Part shown: one piece after another, positions 51,699 to 63,114 of the stretch | How the letters are laid out: every line of letters starts with the position of its first letter | How positions within the stretch are numbered: position 1 is the first letter of the stretch | Source of the DNA: Cercis canadensis | Taxonomy: Eukaryota; Streptophyta; Magnoliopsida; Fabales; Fabaceae | Assembly (NCBI GenBank): GCA_003255065.1 | Contig: QAOA01006202.1 | Span: 65,147 to 129,146 of the forward strand | DNA: 64,000 nt | Direction: 5' to 3' | Translations under genes and position numbers: made by a program | Notes under the pieces: model-generated | Seen by the model: only the letters and a program-made list of their open reading frames with translations | What the model was told of the DNA's origin: nothing | The model's database searches: none

Positions 51699-51854
51699 AA
51701 AAATCAATGACGTTTAATTTCATTATTTGATTTTACCTTATGAAGTTAGTTAATCTTGACTATTCATGCAAAATTGAGAGGTCAGGATTCATTCTCCTTA
51801 CCTCTAATTACAATGATATGAAATAGAAGGAGATTTATATACTTGTAAACAATA

Positions 51855-52030
51855 AACCATTAGATGTGGCTCAGCTATTAAGTTGAACTTATGTAAGACA
51901 AATTTTAAAGTCATGTCAGGAGTTCGAGCCTCGCTAAAAGCACTAGTGGTCAGGGCATGTCAAAACCCGAGCAAGAATTAGTCTCACATAAAAAATATGG
52001 AGACCACCTTGTGGAAAAAAAAAAAAAAAA
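51855..52030 (+). mobile_element. tRNA-derived SINE, about 176 bp
   Basis: Near the 5' end is an A-box-like TGGCTCAGCTATTAAGTTG, and about 50 bases later a B-box-like AGTTCGAGCCTC, the two internal RNA polymerase III promoter elements of tRNA-derived SINEs. The 3' end is a run of A (52014-52030). The 14-bp direct repeat ACTTGTAAACAATA flanks it at 51841-51854 and 52031-52044, typical of LINE-driven insertion. The paralogous segment at about 56232-56270 keeps the first bases of the SINE, then is deleted. Confidence 0.8.
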
Positions 52031-54524
52031 ACTTGTAAACAATACTGCATTTTTTCTTTTACAATTTGTTTTTGCTTGCTAAAGAGAAGAAAACAGGAAG
52101 CATAAAAGATTTGAGAGTTCTTTTATCATGTACGCTCTTTATTGAATATATCCCAGATTTTTTTCTATTCAAGTTTCAACTTCAACATGCATTCATGACA
52201 TGATCTCTATATCTCTCTATATATATATATATATATATTAGTAGAACAAAATAATTCGTAATATAAAATTTTAAAGTGTTATCAATTTAAGCAATTCTAA
52301 TCTCCCTTTTGACTAAATGGAATCTAGCTATAAGTACTTACAGATATAATTAATTAAGTTTCAACAATGATGTAAAGAGAAAAATTAAGAATATATAACA
52401 TAATCTTGTTGAAACTTGATACAGCTGATTTATTTTCGCTGGCTAAATTTATTTAAGTTTTAAGCAATTCTTCAGTTCTAAGGTCGATTTTAACCATTCC
52501 TCAATGTGACATCGATCTTGGACCCACACAGAAATTAAAACTCTACTATAGGAAAGAATAGACTTGAACTCACTAATAACACAAGAAATTAACACTAAAT
52601 AAAAGATAGACCAACCAAGTTTTGATCTTGTTCCTCATAAATTCCCAAACTTCATAGACGAGCAAATTACAAGTTGATCAGCTATTGCTTCTAGTTGTTT
52701 GGAAACAACAACTGAGCTATATATGCCAAGAAATACCAAACTGGGGTTTTTGTAAACAGGTAAATCGCTAAACCGGCTTACCAAACATGTTATATTCTAT
52801 TCATGCTTTATCCATTTTTTTTGTGAAAACTGAGATCAAACAAATTAAGCAATATCCTTCATTTCCAATTATTCTTTTCTTTTTTCGCCTTTTTAAGTTT
52901 ATAATTACGAAACAGATTCTTTCCTCTGTAAGATGTAAATTTATACATGAATATTTCTTTAGTCCATGATAAAGTTCTTCTCTTTAAGATTAGTATATGG
53001 TTCTCCATGGACCATTACAGTTAAAGGAACTGGTCCATACTCCATATATGCTAGCCAGCTGCTTCACAAGTCACAACTATACTGTATTCCTTGGTGTGTC
53101 TGTAATGGAAAGAATTGTTTTTTCCGTAAATACACATGCATATATCAATATTAGAATGATGGAGCCACTTCAACTTTTTCTTTTTTTTTTTTTACTTAGA
53201 TTTTTCTACGCCTTACATTTAATATATGTAAAAATCAATTCTCTAATAGAATAAAGCAAAGAATGAGCTTAGTAAGAGAAGTACAAAGTGGGAGGTAGGG
53301 CTGATAAAGAAACAATTTTAAAATTGAAGACACTCAATTAAACAAAAACAAAAGTGAAAGGACGAAAATGAAACTCAATATAAACATAAGGAGGAAAAGT
53401 GATCAATTTTTGACCATTTTATTCACCTTCATGTGTTAGGCAATCACTTTTACCATCTCTAGGACTTGATGTTAACCTTGGCCGCAATGTATATATGAAA
53501 GAAGAATGAAATTTTGCATAGTATAGCTCTTGATCAATTCATGTAATAACCTCAAATAATTTATAACTATAACATGGTACAGTAAGACTTTTAATTTACT
53601 TAAATAGAAAAGGTATACTCACCACAAATAGATGTAACACAATAAGATGGTTCATTTGTGCATTGTCTTCTATAGTGAGTTCAAGTAAGGAATCTAAAAC
53701 ATCATTGAACACTCTAGATTCTATTTTGGAAACTCTTAAAGGCATTCTTACTGAGGATCCTCCACTTATTGGATTTAGGGCTTTGGCTGCCTAAGCTGGA
53801 GATGAGGGTAGAGATGAACTGCCACTAATTGAATTTTCTTATTCTAAAAGGGGATTAAATAGTAATCCCGAAAAGTCAAATTATTTATTGGTTCAGCTCC
53901 TAAGCAAGCCATATATCCACTTCCAAAGCTATACTTAGGATTTTCAATTTTCATGTGGCTTCAATGCCCAGCAGATTACAACGAAACATAGAGATATACT
54001 TCACATTGCCCAACTTCATAATCCTAACACAACATAGAAACTGGCTTCATAATACCTAATAGCGAATATAGTAACTGGCTCCACATGCCCAACAGAGTTT
54101 ACAGAAAAGCTTCAGATCTAACACAACACAAAATCGGACCACGATGCTGGACTAAAAATAACAAATAGACTTCACAAAGCCAAACAGAAACCAAAAATAT
54201 TTATTATGTTTGGCTTAGAGTTGAAATTAATGCCTAGCCAAACAATATGAAGACTTTTGTAAGATGTCACAATAACGAACGAAACGAATTTTAGAAAAAA
54301 AATAAAATATGAGTTAGACTTGACATTGACCTAGACCTATATGGATTAAATAATGATAAAGAATATTCAATTTGAAATGAAACCTATACCTTCTGAGTGC
54401 TGACGAATTCCTTATATAAGGGCCACTATACAAAACAATTTTGGCACAATAAACGCTTTATCCTTAAAACACATTCCAAGTTTCAACCTGTTCCCATTTT
54501 CATATGCAAAATTAAGTGAGAGAG

Positions 54525-55641
54525 ATGGCTAGTAAGGTGGCAACTTGCATACCCATTAATGCTCCTGCTGAGAAGCTTTATGAAATTTTTTGCTCCAGGA
54601 CACACCATATTGCCAATATCTGCCCTAAAATTGTTCAGAGTGTTGATATTCATGAAGGTGAATGGGGCACTGAAGGCTCCATCATCGTCTGGAAATTTTT
54701 CGTTGGTGAGGGAACTTCAACTCTACTTTGTTGTTAACAAAGTCAATTGCTATTTACATTTGATACTCTAATTAATACGTTTTTAAGGCATTAGAATACT
54801 TGCTATCCTTCCTTTCTGGTATGGATAAGTCTTTGAGATCAGATTAGTTCTTGATTTGTTTCAAATTTTAAGTTTCTTCTTTTCTGCCATATGACACTTT
54901 CAGAAAGTTATGAGCAACTGAAAATTGGTTGAAATTTTATCATTCCATATGTTAACGTTTCTTATGCAGCTAGCTCTACCGTTTCCATACGAATACTCGA
55001 GTTCGGTGTTCAGTAATTTCATCTTGTCATGTCTTCTCTGCCATTTGACTCTGTCATAATGTTTTCAGCGATTAAACGTCCACTTAAATTTTGCACTCTT
55101 CACATCAATTTTTCTTTTGTATATCAATAATCTATAAAGTTCTGCTACTTATATGCCAGTACACATTACACTAAGTCTTACAAGCAAAATTAGTAGTATC
55201 TGAGATAATTTTCTATAGGAAAATTTTTTACACTACCTCACACTTTTTGAAATGGTAGACACTTTCCCTTTTATTTTACCCTAATTATCGAACAAAATCA
55301 GTTTGCTTGCTGCTTCTTGGATTGATGCTCTTTAAATTAAATTAACTAATGGTTTGTTTTGTGGATACATAGATGGGAAAGCTTATGTAGCCAAAGAGGT
55401 GGTCGAAACCATAGACAAAGAGAACAATTCAATCACTTTCAAAGTGTTAGAGGGAGATCTTCTTCAGCTCTACAAGAGCTTCAAATTCATAGTTCAAGTT
55501 AGTCCAAGGGATAAGGGCAGCGTGGTGGACTGGACCATGAAATACGAGAAGCTACATGACCATATTCCTGACCCTCACTCAATGATAAAACCGGCAACTC
55601 TTATGGTCAAAGACATTGATGCTCACCTCATCCAAGGATAG
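54525..55641 (+). CDS. MLP: Major latex protein-like protein (Bet v 1 family)
   Basis: Two exons, 54525-54705 and 55373-55641, joined by a 667-base GT-AG intron, give 149 residues, the normal MLP length (about 151). The ATG at 54525 is used; the GTG at 54516 is not a start. The single phase-1 intron after WKFFV-G/D is at the position usual in this family. The Bet v 1 fold is indicated by AEKLYEIFCSRTHHIANICP, the glycine loop GEWGTEGSIIVWKF, and DGKAYVAKEVVETIDKENNS, VLEGDLL, and the closing helix with MVKDIDAHL. MLPs are small cytosolic proteins with a hydrophobic cavity that binds lipophilic ligands; they respond to stress and defence, but the ligand here is unknown. Three broken relatives lie downstream. 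Confidence 0.92.
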
Positions 55642-55959
55642 ACTTTTATAACGCCTCTATCCTATTCCTGTCCTACTATGATACTATCAAGTGTATGGCA
55701 TACAAACATTAGCTTTCCTTCTCTTGAACCAACTATATGGTATTAGATATAAAATAATGTTTGGGCTACTTCAAAGCTTATGGAATAAATTTGTTTTTTA
55801 TATGATATTAGAGCTTTTTCACCATTCTTAAATTTATTCTTAACAAATTAAGTTTTTGGAACAGTTATTTCCTCCATAAGGGCTGTCTGAATTGATAATT
55901 TGTCTGTTGGAAGGAAATGGAAAGTTAAAGAAAAGAGTAATAAAGGAACAAGAATCATT

Positions 55960-56550
55960 CCGGATGACTTTATTGACAAAGTGTTCTGAATAATTCTTGA
56001 TGTTGATAAAAAGATATATTATGTTAAAAATCCATTTCACAACTTACACCAAAAGAAGAGAAAAAAAAAGTGCATATCATGTAAAAATCAATGACGTTTA
56101 ATTTAATTTTTTGATTTCATCTTATTTATATACAGTTAGTTAATCTTTACCATTCATGCAAAATTGAGGGGTCAGGATTCATTCTCCTTACCTCTGATGA
56201 CAATGATATGAAATAGAAGGAGATTTATATACTCGTAAACAATAAACCACCAGGCGTGGCTCTTGCTGCTTCTAGTTGTTTGGAAACAACAACTGAGCTA
56301 TATATAATAGCCAAGAAAAACTAAACTAAAGGTATAGTCATACAGGTAAATCGCTAAACCGGCTTACCAAACATGTTATATTCTATTTATGCTTTATCTA
56401 TTTCTTTTGTTAAAATTGAGATCAAACAAATTAAGGAATATCCTTTCCAATTCTTCTTCTTTTGTCCATGATAAAGTTCTTCTCCTTATGATTAGTATAT
56501 GGTTCTCTATGGACCACTACAGTTAAAGGAACTGGTCCATACTCCATACA
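55960..56550. repeat. Duplicated segment, left part (empty-site copy)
   Basis: It matches 51040-51140 plus 51699-51870, then jumps (deletion of most of the SINE and about 650 bases) to 52684-53045. It contains the empty MITE site. It ends at about 56550, where the homology stops; homology resumes at 60510. Confidence 0.75.
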
Positions 56551-56787
56551 TAAAGAGCAAAACGAATACATTAAGGAAGACGAAGATCGTGGAGGCAGCA
56601 ACAGTCAATAGAATAGGAAGAAAAGTGATGCGACGAAAAACAGTGGGTACGAAAAAAGTGCAATATCGTTGCCAAAATATTCCTCACGTACTGCAATTTT
56701 AACCTTTTGTAACTGGTGGCCATCTCTGTAGCTATAAATACCAGGAAAGGGCTCTTGACATTTATAGTAATTGGTATGAGAAAGAGA

Positions 56788-56973
56788 ATGGCTTCAATGA
56801 TAAAAGCTGAAGTTAAAACAGAGATAAAGTCAGGTGCTCAAGAGTTCTATGAAATTTTTCGACGTAAGATTCATCTCTTACCCAAAATAGTGCTCAAATT
56901 ATAAAGGATGCACAATTGCTTAAGGGTGATGGAGAGACTGTCGGCTCAGTCACGGCATGGACTTATGCTTTAG
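56788..56973 (+). pseudogene. MLP exon 1, frameshifted
   Basis: From the ATG at 56788: MASMIKAEVKTEIKSGAQEF, YEIF, LLPKIV. After a one-base deletion near 56893 the frame resumes as AQIIKDAQLLKGDGETVGSV then TAWTYALG, ending at a plausible donor (TTTAG|GTATAT). It is more diverged from the intact gene than the copy at 61597. A TATA-like CTATAAATACC lies upstream at about 56734. No exon 2 is recognised downstream. Confidence 0.7.
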
Positions 56974-57217
56974 GTATATATCGATACTTTAATTTTATTT
57001 TATTTTATAAAAATTGCCTATATGAATATCTAAACTCTTTTTTTCATAGCCAAAAGTACTAAAAAAAAAAAGTTCTCTTTTCTAGATGAAATTTATACTT
57101 TTTTACTATGATAGAAAAGTTTTTCATTTTAAATTCAGAACTCACAAATCTTGAATATAACTTTAGTATCACTCAATTACAAATTATTTCGTATAATCAT
57201 AAATACTTCATATATGT

Positions 57218-57254
57218 GTGAAGGGCTCAATCATATTCTGGAATTATGTCCATG
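57218..57254 (+). pseudogene. Scrap of another MLP exon 1 end
   Basis: The 37 bases read KGSIIFWNYVHG and stop at a CATG|GTAAGG donor, matching the end of MLP exon 1 and distinct from the copy at 56788. The rest of that gene is missing. Confidence 0.5.
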
Positions 57255-58890
57255 GTAAGGCCACTTCAAATTCATTTTCTAGTTAACATTATCTTCAGCA
57301 ACAATTATTGAATGTGTTATGCTAGTAAACATTCAAAATTTTCTATGTCTTTTTTTTGTCCTTTTTTATTGTTTTTGATAAAAAAAAAAATAGATTTTTT
57401 TAATTAGAAATATTATCTATGGAACCTATGCCGACAACATTACACTTATATTATCCTTATGCAACCTATTTTCTGATTCTATCTTGAAGGAAAATAACAA
57501 GAAGAAAGGGTTCCAATTAAATTTGGATTAAACTACTAAAAGGTATGATTTACTCCAAAACATAAGCCAACATCTATATTTGTAGAGATTTGACTAACAA
57601 AGAAATAATTACTAATCCTATTAAATAACAGGATAAAAACTTTGAGAAAAAAATCATGGCATATGGTACACTTACTCTAACAAAGATGAATAAAACTAAA
57701 ATAACAAAATCTGATTCATCCACATAATAGTTTTTGTGCAATCGTGGATTAATCGTTTTCCCCATGCCCAAATAATGGAAATGCTTTCTAACTTTGTGTT
57801 GATACTATTGTTATGTTATATTCTGAATTTTTTACTTGAACGCACAGGGCCAACTGTTAGACTCGAAAATATCCTTATTGTTAAAATAAAAAAATCAAGT
57901 ACTTGACATGGGTTGCCATGTTTCTGCTGCATATACCACGGTGTTAACACAAGCTCGTCCGCTAATATATGCTATGTTGCTATTATGTGATTCCTGGTCA
58001 TCAGAAAATACTTCCTTAGTAAGGATAATTCCTGGTCATCAAAAATATTATGGTAAAATACCATAATATTCGAAATTACATAGTAAGGATAATTGCATAG
58101 GTAAAAGTCTAAAACCTTCGTAATGGACATTGTGAATAGATATCAAATTTAAGTTATCATATTTTACCTTTACTTGTTATATAAAAAAGTTTAGCCACAC
58201 TATGTTCGTGTAGGTTTTATAATGAGATATTAGATTAAAATTTTAGGCTGTATGCAAGTTTGAAGTAACTTAAAGTAGTATGCCACTATTATAGGGTTTC
58301 AAAATTATTAGATATAAAATCATTTTAAGATTTTCACTTAATAATTTAAGTTGGTAGAAAAAATAGTTCTCTTATATAATATTAGAGTCTGTTCAACTAA
58401 GTGGTCAGGAGATCAAATTCTTATACTCTCACTTTTTCAATTAAATTGAAATTTCAACACAAAATATATATGAACTTAAACTAAATATGTAGGACTAAGC
58501 CTCCTCCAGAAAACAACTCCACATCAGCAACCATACAAGCAATCTCATCCAAAGTTTAAAATTCAATTTGATCACAAGGCTCTCCTTGTAAGAAGATTAT
58601 ATTGTATTCGATGTCTCACGTTGACAAAACACAAAGCTAGTTAAAATTGTGGGTGTTTTGATAGGATAACTCTTAAAGCAAAGTACTTCAAATTTAATAA
58701 GTTTGACTCTATCTAAAAATAAAATTCATCGGACGTCCTATAGGAAACCAATTAATTAATTTTGTAACGTCCAACGAACTTTGGCTACCATTCAGAGATA
58801 AAGTAGACTTTCCAGCCCAAAGCAAATTAGGTAGACTTGAGCTTTCGTAGCAATTTGTTAGTTTAGAAAAGTCCAACTGCCGAGAATCAT
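57255..58890. other. Intergenic DNA upstream of the UGT gene
   Basis: No gene is supported. 58044-58070 is a perfect palindrome (12-base arms AATATTATGGTA, 3-base loop). A short direct repeat, AAGGATAATTCCTGGTCATC, with a near copy, spans 57985-58040. Confidence 0.5.
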
Positions 58891-58950
58891 TTAGGCTTTA
58901 AAAGGTCACACGAGGTCATCTTTCCAAGGAAGTATCATAAGGTGCATAGC

Positions 58951-60360
58951 ATGGAGGAAGCACCCTATGTAGCCATAGTTCCCTGTCCTGGGTTCAGCCA
59001 TGTGATCCCACATATTGAGTTCTCTAAGAGACTAGTCTCATTACACCCTGAGTTTCGTGTCAAATTCATCATTCCAACATTAGGACCTCCCTCCACTGCC
59101 ATCAAAGCAACCCTCCAATCTCTTCCTTCAACTATGAGCTTCATCCTTCTTCCCCCAGTGAACCCTGAGGACCTACCACAATTCGATGATCCCGCAGCTC
59201 AACTGCACCTCACCGTTTCTCGCTCTCTCCCTTCTATACATGAAGCGTTAAAGCTATTAATTTCTAGTACTCGGCTTGTTGCTTTTGTTGCTGATCCTTT
59301 TGCTATTGACACACTTGATTTTGCTAAGGAATTTAACCTCTTGTCCTACATTTTTTTCCCTGCAAGTGCTTTCACTCTAAGTATCGTTCTATATTTGCCA
59401 AAGCTGCATGAGACTACATCCTCTCAGTTCAAAGAACTATCTGAACCCATCAAACTTCCGGGTTGTGTACCGATCCATGGCAGTGATTTGCCGCTTCCGG
59501 TTCAAGACCGGTCGAGCAAGCTCTATGAATCATTCATGCATATCTTCAACCGATTGCGTCTTGCTGATGGTATCATAATCAATAGCTTCACACAGATGGA
59601 AGCTGAAGTAAATAGAGGTTTGCACGAGCAGGAGGCTGAGAACCCAGCTGTTTATGCGGTTGGACCCATTATACAAAGCGGGTCAAGTAGTCACACTGGC
59701 GGGTCGGATCAGTGTTTGAGATGGTTGGACAAGCAGCTACCTAACTCTGTTTTGTATGTTTCCTTTGGAAGTGGTGGGACTCTCTCTCAGGATCAACTCA
59801 ATGAGCTAGCTTTTGGATTGGAATTAAGTGGTCATAAATTTTTATGGGTTGTGAGAGCCCCAGATGTCTCTTTTAGTTCAATTTACCTCAGTGGACAAAA
59901 AGAGGACCCACTACATTATTTGCCACCAGGTTTCTTGGAAAGAACCAAAGAGCAAGGCTTAGTGATTCCATCGTGGGCACCACAAATTGAAATCCTTAGT
60001 CATGGATCAACAAGTGTGTTCCTATCTCACTGTGGTTGGAATTCAATCCTTGATAGCATTGTCAATGGCGTACCCTTAATAGCATGGCCACTCTTTGCTG
60101 AGCAAAGAATGAATGCAGTACTTCTAACTGAGGATTTGAAGGTGGCGTTGTGGCCAAAAGTTGACGAAAATGGCATAGTTGGGAGAGAGGAAATTGCTAA
60201 GGTCATAAAGTGTCTAATGGAAGGTGAAGAAAGTAAAGAAATTCACAAGAAAGTGAAAGAGCTCAAGGATGCGGCTGCTGATGCCCTAAAAGAAAGTGGG
60301 TCCTCTACGAATGCGCTTTCTGAGTTAGCAGTTAAATGGAAAAATTTGGGTGGCGTGTAG
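58951..60360 (+). CDS. UDP-glycosyltransferase, UGT72 / hydroquinone glucosyltransferase type
   Basis: A single-exon frame of 469 residues, normal for plant family 1 UGTs. The start is the ATG at 58951; the frame extends three codons further upstream only through a GTG. His17 (GFSHVIPH) is the expected catalytic base and Asp115 (FVADPFAID) its partner. The PSPG sugar-donor box spans residues 342-385: WAPQIEILSH, HCGWNS, GVPLIAWPLFAEQ. One core residue differs: the Glu after HCGWNS-xx is Asp (NSILDSI), a conservative change at a position that normally contacts the ribose of UDP-glucose. The closing Gln points to glucose as donor. Overall it resembles the UGT72 group, which glucosylates phenolics such as hydroquinone, chlorophenols and monolignols in the cytosol. 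The acceptor here is not known. It lies in a block that interrupts the MLP segmental duplication. Confidence 0.92.
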   Translation: MEEAPYVAIVPCPGFSHVIPHIEFSKRLVSLHPEFRVKFIIPTLGPPSTAIKATLQSLPSTMSFILLPPVNPEDLPQFDDPAAQLHLTVSRSLPSIHEALKLLISSTRLVAFVADPFAIDTLDFAKEFNLLSYIFFPASAFTLSIVLYLPKLHETTSSQFKELSEPIKLPGCVPIHGSDLPLPVQDRSSKLYESFMHIFNRLRLADGIIINSFTQMEAEVNRGLHEQEAENPAVYAVGPIIQSGSSSHTGGSDQCLRWLDKQLPNSVLYVSFGSGGTLSQDQLNELAFGLELSGHKFLWVVRAPDVSFSSIYLSGQKEDPLHYLPPGFLERTKEQGLVIPSWAPQIEILSHGSTSVFLSHCGWNSILDSIVNGVPLIAWPLFAEQRMNAVLLTEDLKVALWPKVDENGIVGREEIAKVIKCLMEGEESKEIHKKVKELKDAAADALKESGSSTNALSELAVKWKNLGGV

Positions 60361-60509
60361 AAATTAGAACAGCTTTTCTTTATTTTTAAGTAATAATCAT
60401 AATTTAGAATTTACTTGGTATCTATCACATTCTACTTTCGGCTTTCCTTTTTTCAGTTTAGGCTATGATTGTTTACTTCTATCTCTTCACTTCAATCATC
60501 ATCGTTCAC
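60361..60509. other. UGT 3' region
   Basis: Probable 3' UTR; no other feature is seen. Confidence 0.4.
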
Positions 60510-62385
60510 ATATGCTAGCCAGCTGCTTCACAAGTCACAACTACACTGTATCACTTGGTGTGTCTGCAATGGAAAGAGTTGTGTTTTTTCGCAACTACAC
60601 ATGCACATATCAATATTAGAATGATGGAGCCACTTCAACTTTTTTTTTTTTACTTAGATTTTCTACGCCTTACATTTAATATATGTAACAATCATTTCTC
60701 TAAGAGAAAAAGCAAAGAATAAGGTTAGTAAGAGAAGTAAAAAGTGGGAGGTAGGGCTGATAAAGAAACAACTTTAAAATATAAGAGACTTAAACAAAAA
60801 CAAGAACAAAAGTGAAAGGACGAAAATGAAACTCAATATAAACATAAGGAGGAAAAGTGATCAATTTTTGACTATTTTATTCACCTTTATGGGTTAGGCA
60901 ATCACTTTTACCATCTCTACGATTTGATGTTAACTTGGCCGCAATGTATATATGAAAGAATAATGAAATTTTGCGTAGTATAGCTCTTGATCAACTCACG
61001 TATAAGCTCAAATAATTTATAACTATAACATGGTACGGTAAGACTTTTAATTTACTTAGATAGCAAAGGTATACTCACCACAAATAGCCGTAACACAATA
61101 AGACAGTTCACTTGTGCATTGTCTTTGGTAGTGAGTTCAAGTAAGGAATCTAAAACATCATTAAACGCTAGAATCTATTTTGGAAACTCTTAATTAAAGG
61201 AATTCTTACTGAGGATCTTTTTTATTGGATTTAGGGCCTTGGCTGCCTAAGCTGGAATTCCTAAACAAGCCATATATCCACTTCCAAAGCTACCACTTGG
61301 GATTTTCAATTTTCATGTGGCTTCAATACCCAGTAGATTATAACGAAACATAGAGATATACTTCATATTGCCCAACTTCATAATCCTAACAGAACATAGA
61401 AACTGGCATCATAATACGTAATAGCGAATATAGTAACTGGCTCCACATGCCCAACAGAGTTTTCAGAAAAGGTTCAGATCTAACACAACACAAAAAGGGT
61501 CCACGATGCTGGACTAAAAATAACAAATAGACTTCACAAAGCCAAACAGAAACCAAAAATATTTATTATGTTTGGCTTAAGAGTTCAAATTAATGCCAAT
61601 ATCTGCGCTAAAATTGTTCAGAGTGTTTATATTCATGAAGGTGAATGGGGCACTGAAGGCTCCATCATCGTCTGGAAATTTTTCGTTGATAAGGGAACTT
61701 CAACTCTGCTTTGTTGTTAACAAAGTCAATTGCTATTTACATGTGATACTCTAATTAATACATTTTGAAGGCATTAGAATACTTGCTATCCTTCCTTTCT
61801 GGTATGGATAAGTCTTTGAGATCAGATTAGTTCTTAATTAAGTTTCTTTTTCCTTTTCCTGACAAATTAACAATAGACATAGTAGGGCTTCTTATAGTTT
61901 TGGAGAACTTGTTAAAGAACCTCTTCTCGGAGGGACTCAACCAAGTATATTCTATGTTATGACATAACTCCAGATTAATGGATCATTTCATGTGAATTTC
62001 GGTAATTTTATTTCATTATCGCTTTTCTGCCATACGACACTTTCAGAAAGTTATGAGCAACTGAAAATTGGTTGAAATTTTATCATTCTATATATTAAAG
62101 TTTCTTATGCAGCTAGTTCTACCATTTCCATAGGAACACTCGAGTTTGGTGTTCAGTAATCATTCAGTAATTTTGTCATAATGTTTTCAGCGATTAAATG
62201 TCCACTTAAATATCTTTTGTATATCAATAATCTATAAAGTACTGCTACTTATATGCCAGTACACATTACACTAATTCTTACAAGCAAAATTAGTAGTATC
62301 TGAGATAGTTTTCTATAGGACTCAAATTTTTTACACTAACTCACTCTTGTTGAAATGGTAGACATTTTCCTTTTATTTTACCCTA
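60510..62385. repeat. Duplicated segment, right part
   Basis: It matches 53046-55270 in order, with internal deletions (counterparts of about 53795-53900 and of 54232-54612) and an insertion of about 160 bases at 61850-62025. Homology ends about 100 bases before the counterpart of MLP exon 2. Confidence 0.8.
61597..61715 (+). pseudogene. Truncated MLP copy (exon 1 fragment)
   Basis: It keeps the codons for ANIC-KIVQSVDIHEGE-like sequence through GTEGSIIVWKFFV but lacks the promoter, ATG and first 30 or so codons, lost with the counterpart of 54232-54612. The deletion junction has TGCC microhomology. The splice donor is also destroyed: GTTG|GTGAGG of the intact gene is GTTGATAAGG here. Exon 2 is absent. 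It is nonfunctional. Confidence 0.8.
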
Positions 62386-62599
62386 AGTGTACGGAAAAGA
62401 AAAATTTTATAGAAAAAGAAATTTTTTCTTGTATGTTTCCCTAGAAATAATTTAATTCTTAGAAAAAAAAAATGTTGTTTTACAAAAAAATTTGACAGAA
62501 AGTTTTACATTGATTTTATATCTTTATGTGAACTAATAAGGTAAAACACTTTAAAATTTTTGAATAAAAATCAAATGTCATTTTTTTTTTTTCTTTTTA

Positions 62600-63114
62600 A
62601 TACGAAATTGATTTCAAATGGTGACGAAAGTTTACTTGGTGAGTTCTATTAAGTGAGATTGTTAATACCTTTCCTAAGCAATAATGAAGTTGGGAGCAAG
62701 GGCAAGATTGATATATCCACCATCAAATATAAAGAAACTGCTGTACATTTATAACATAATCGACATAATAAATATGATCAATTAAGTTCATTTATACTAT
62801 TAAACAAGGTATCACCAACTTAATGACAATCAAAAGTTGCACTCAATCTCAAAGGANATACGAAATTGATTTCAAATGGTGACGAAAGTTTACTTGGTGA
62901 GTTCTATTAAGTGAGATTGTTAATACCTTTCCTAAGCAATAATGAAGTTGGGAGCAAGGGCAAGATTGATATATCCACCATCAAATATAAAGAAACTGCT
63001 GTACATTTATAACATAATCGACATAATAAATATGATCAATTAAGTTCATTTATACTATTAAACAAGGTATCACCAACTTAATGACAATCAAAAGTTGCAC
63101 TCAATCTCAAAGGA
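62600..63114. repeat. 257-bp direct duplication around a single N
   Basis: 62600-62856 and 62858-63114 have equal length and the same sequence, meeting at an N (62857). Confidence 0.88.

Larger units (their letters stand above)
51000..55290. repeat. Source copy of the MLP segmental duplication
   Basis: 51000-53045 (minus the MITE) matches 55960-56550 in part, and 53046-55290 matches 60510-62385. The interval between 52240 and 54510 otherwise contains no gene, only the MLP upstream region, with an (AT)n run at 52217-52239. Confidence 0.75.

Noticed and set aside
54516..54524. Upstream start for the MLP
   Set aside because: The codon is GTG; ATG at 54525 gives the family's normal N-terminus and length.
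58942..58950. Upstream start for the UGT
   Set aside because: The codon is GTG. A plant cytosolic mRNA would use the ATG at 58951.
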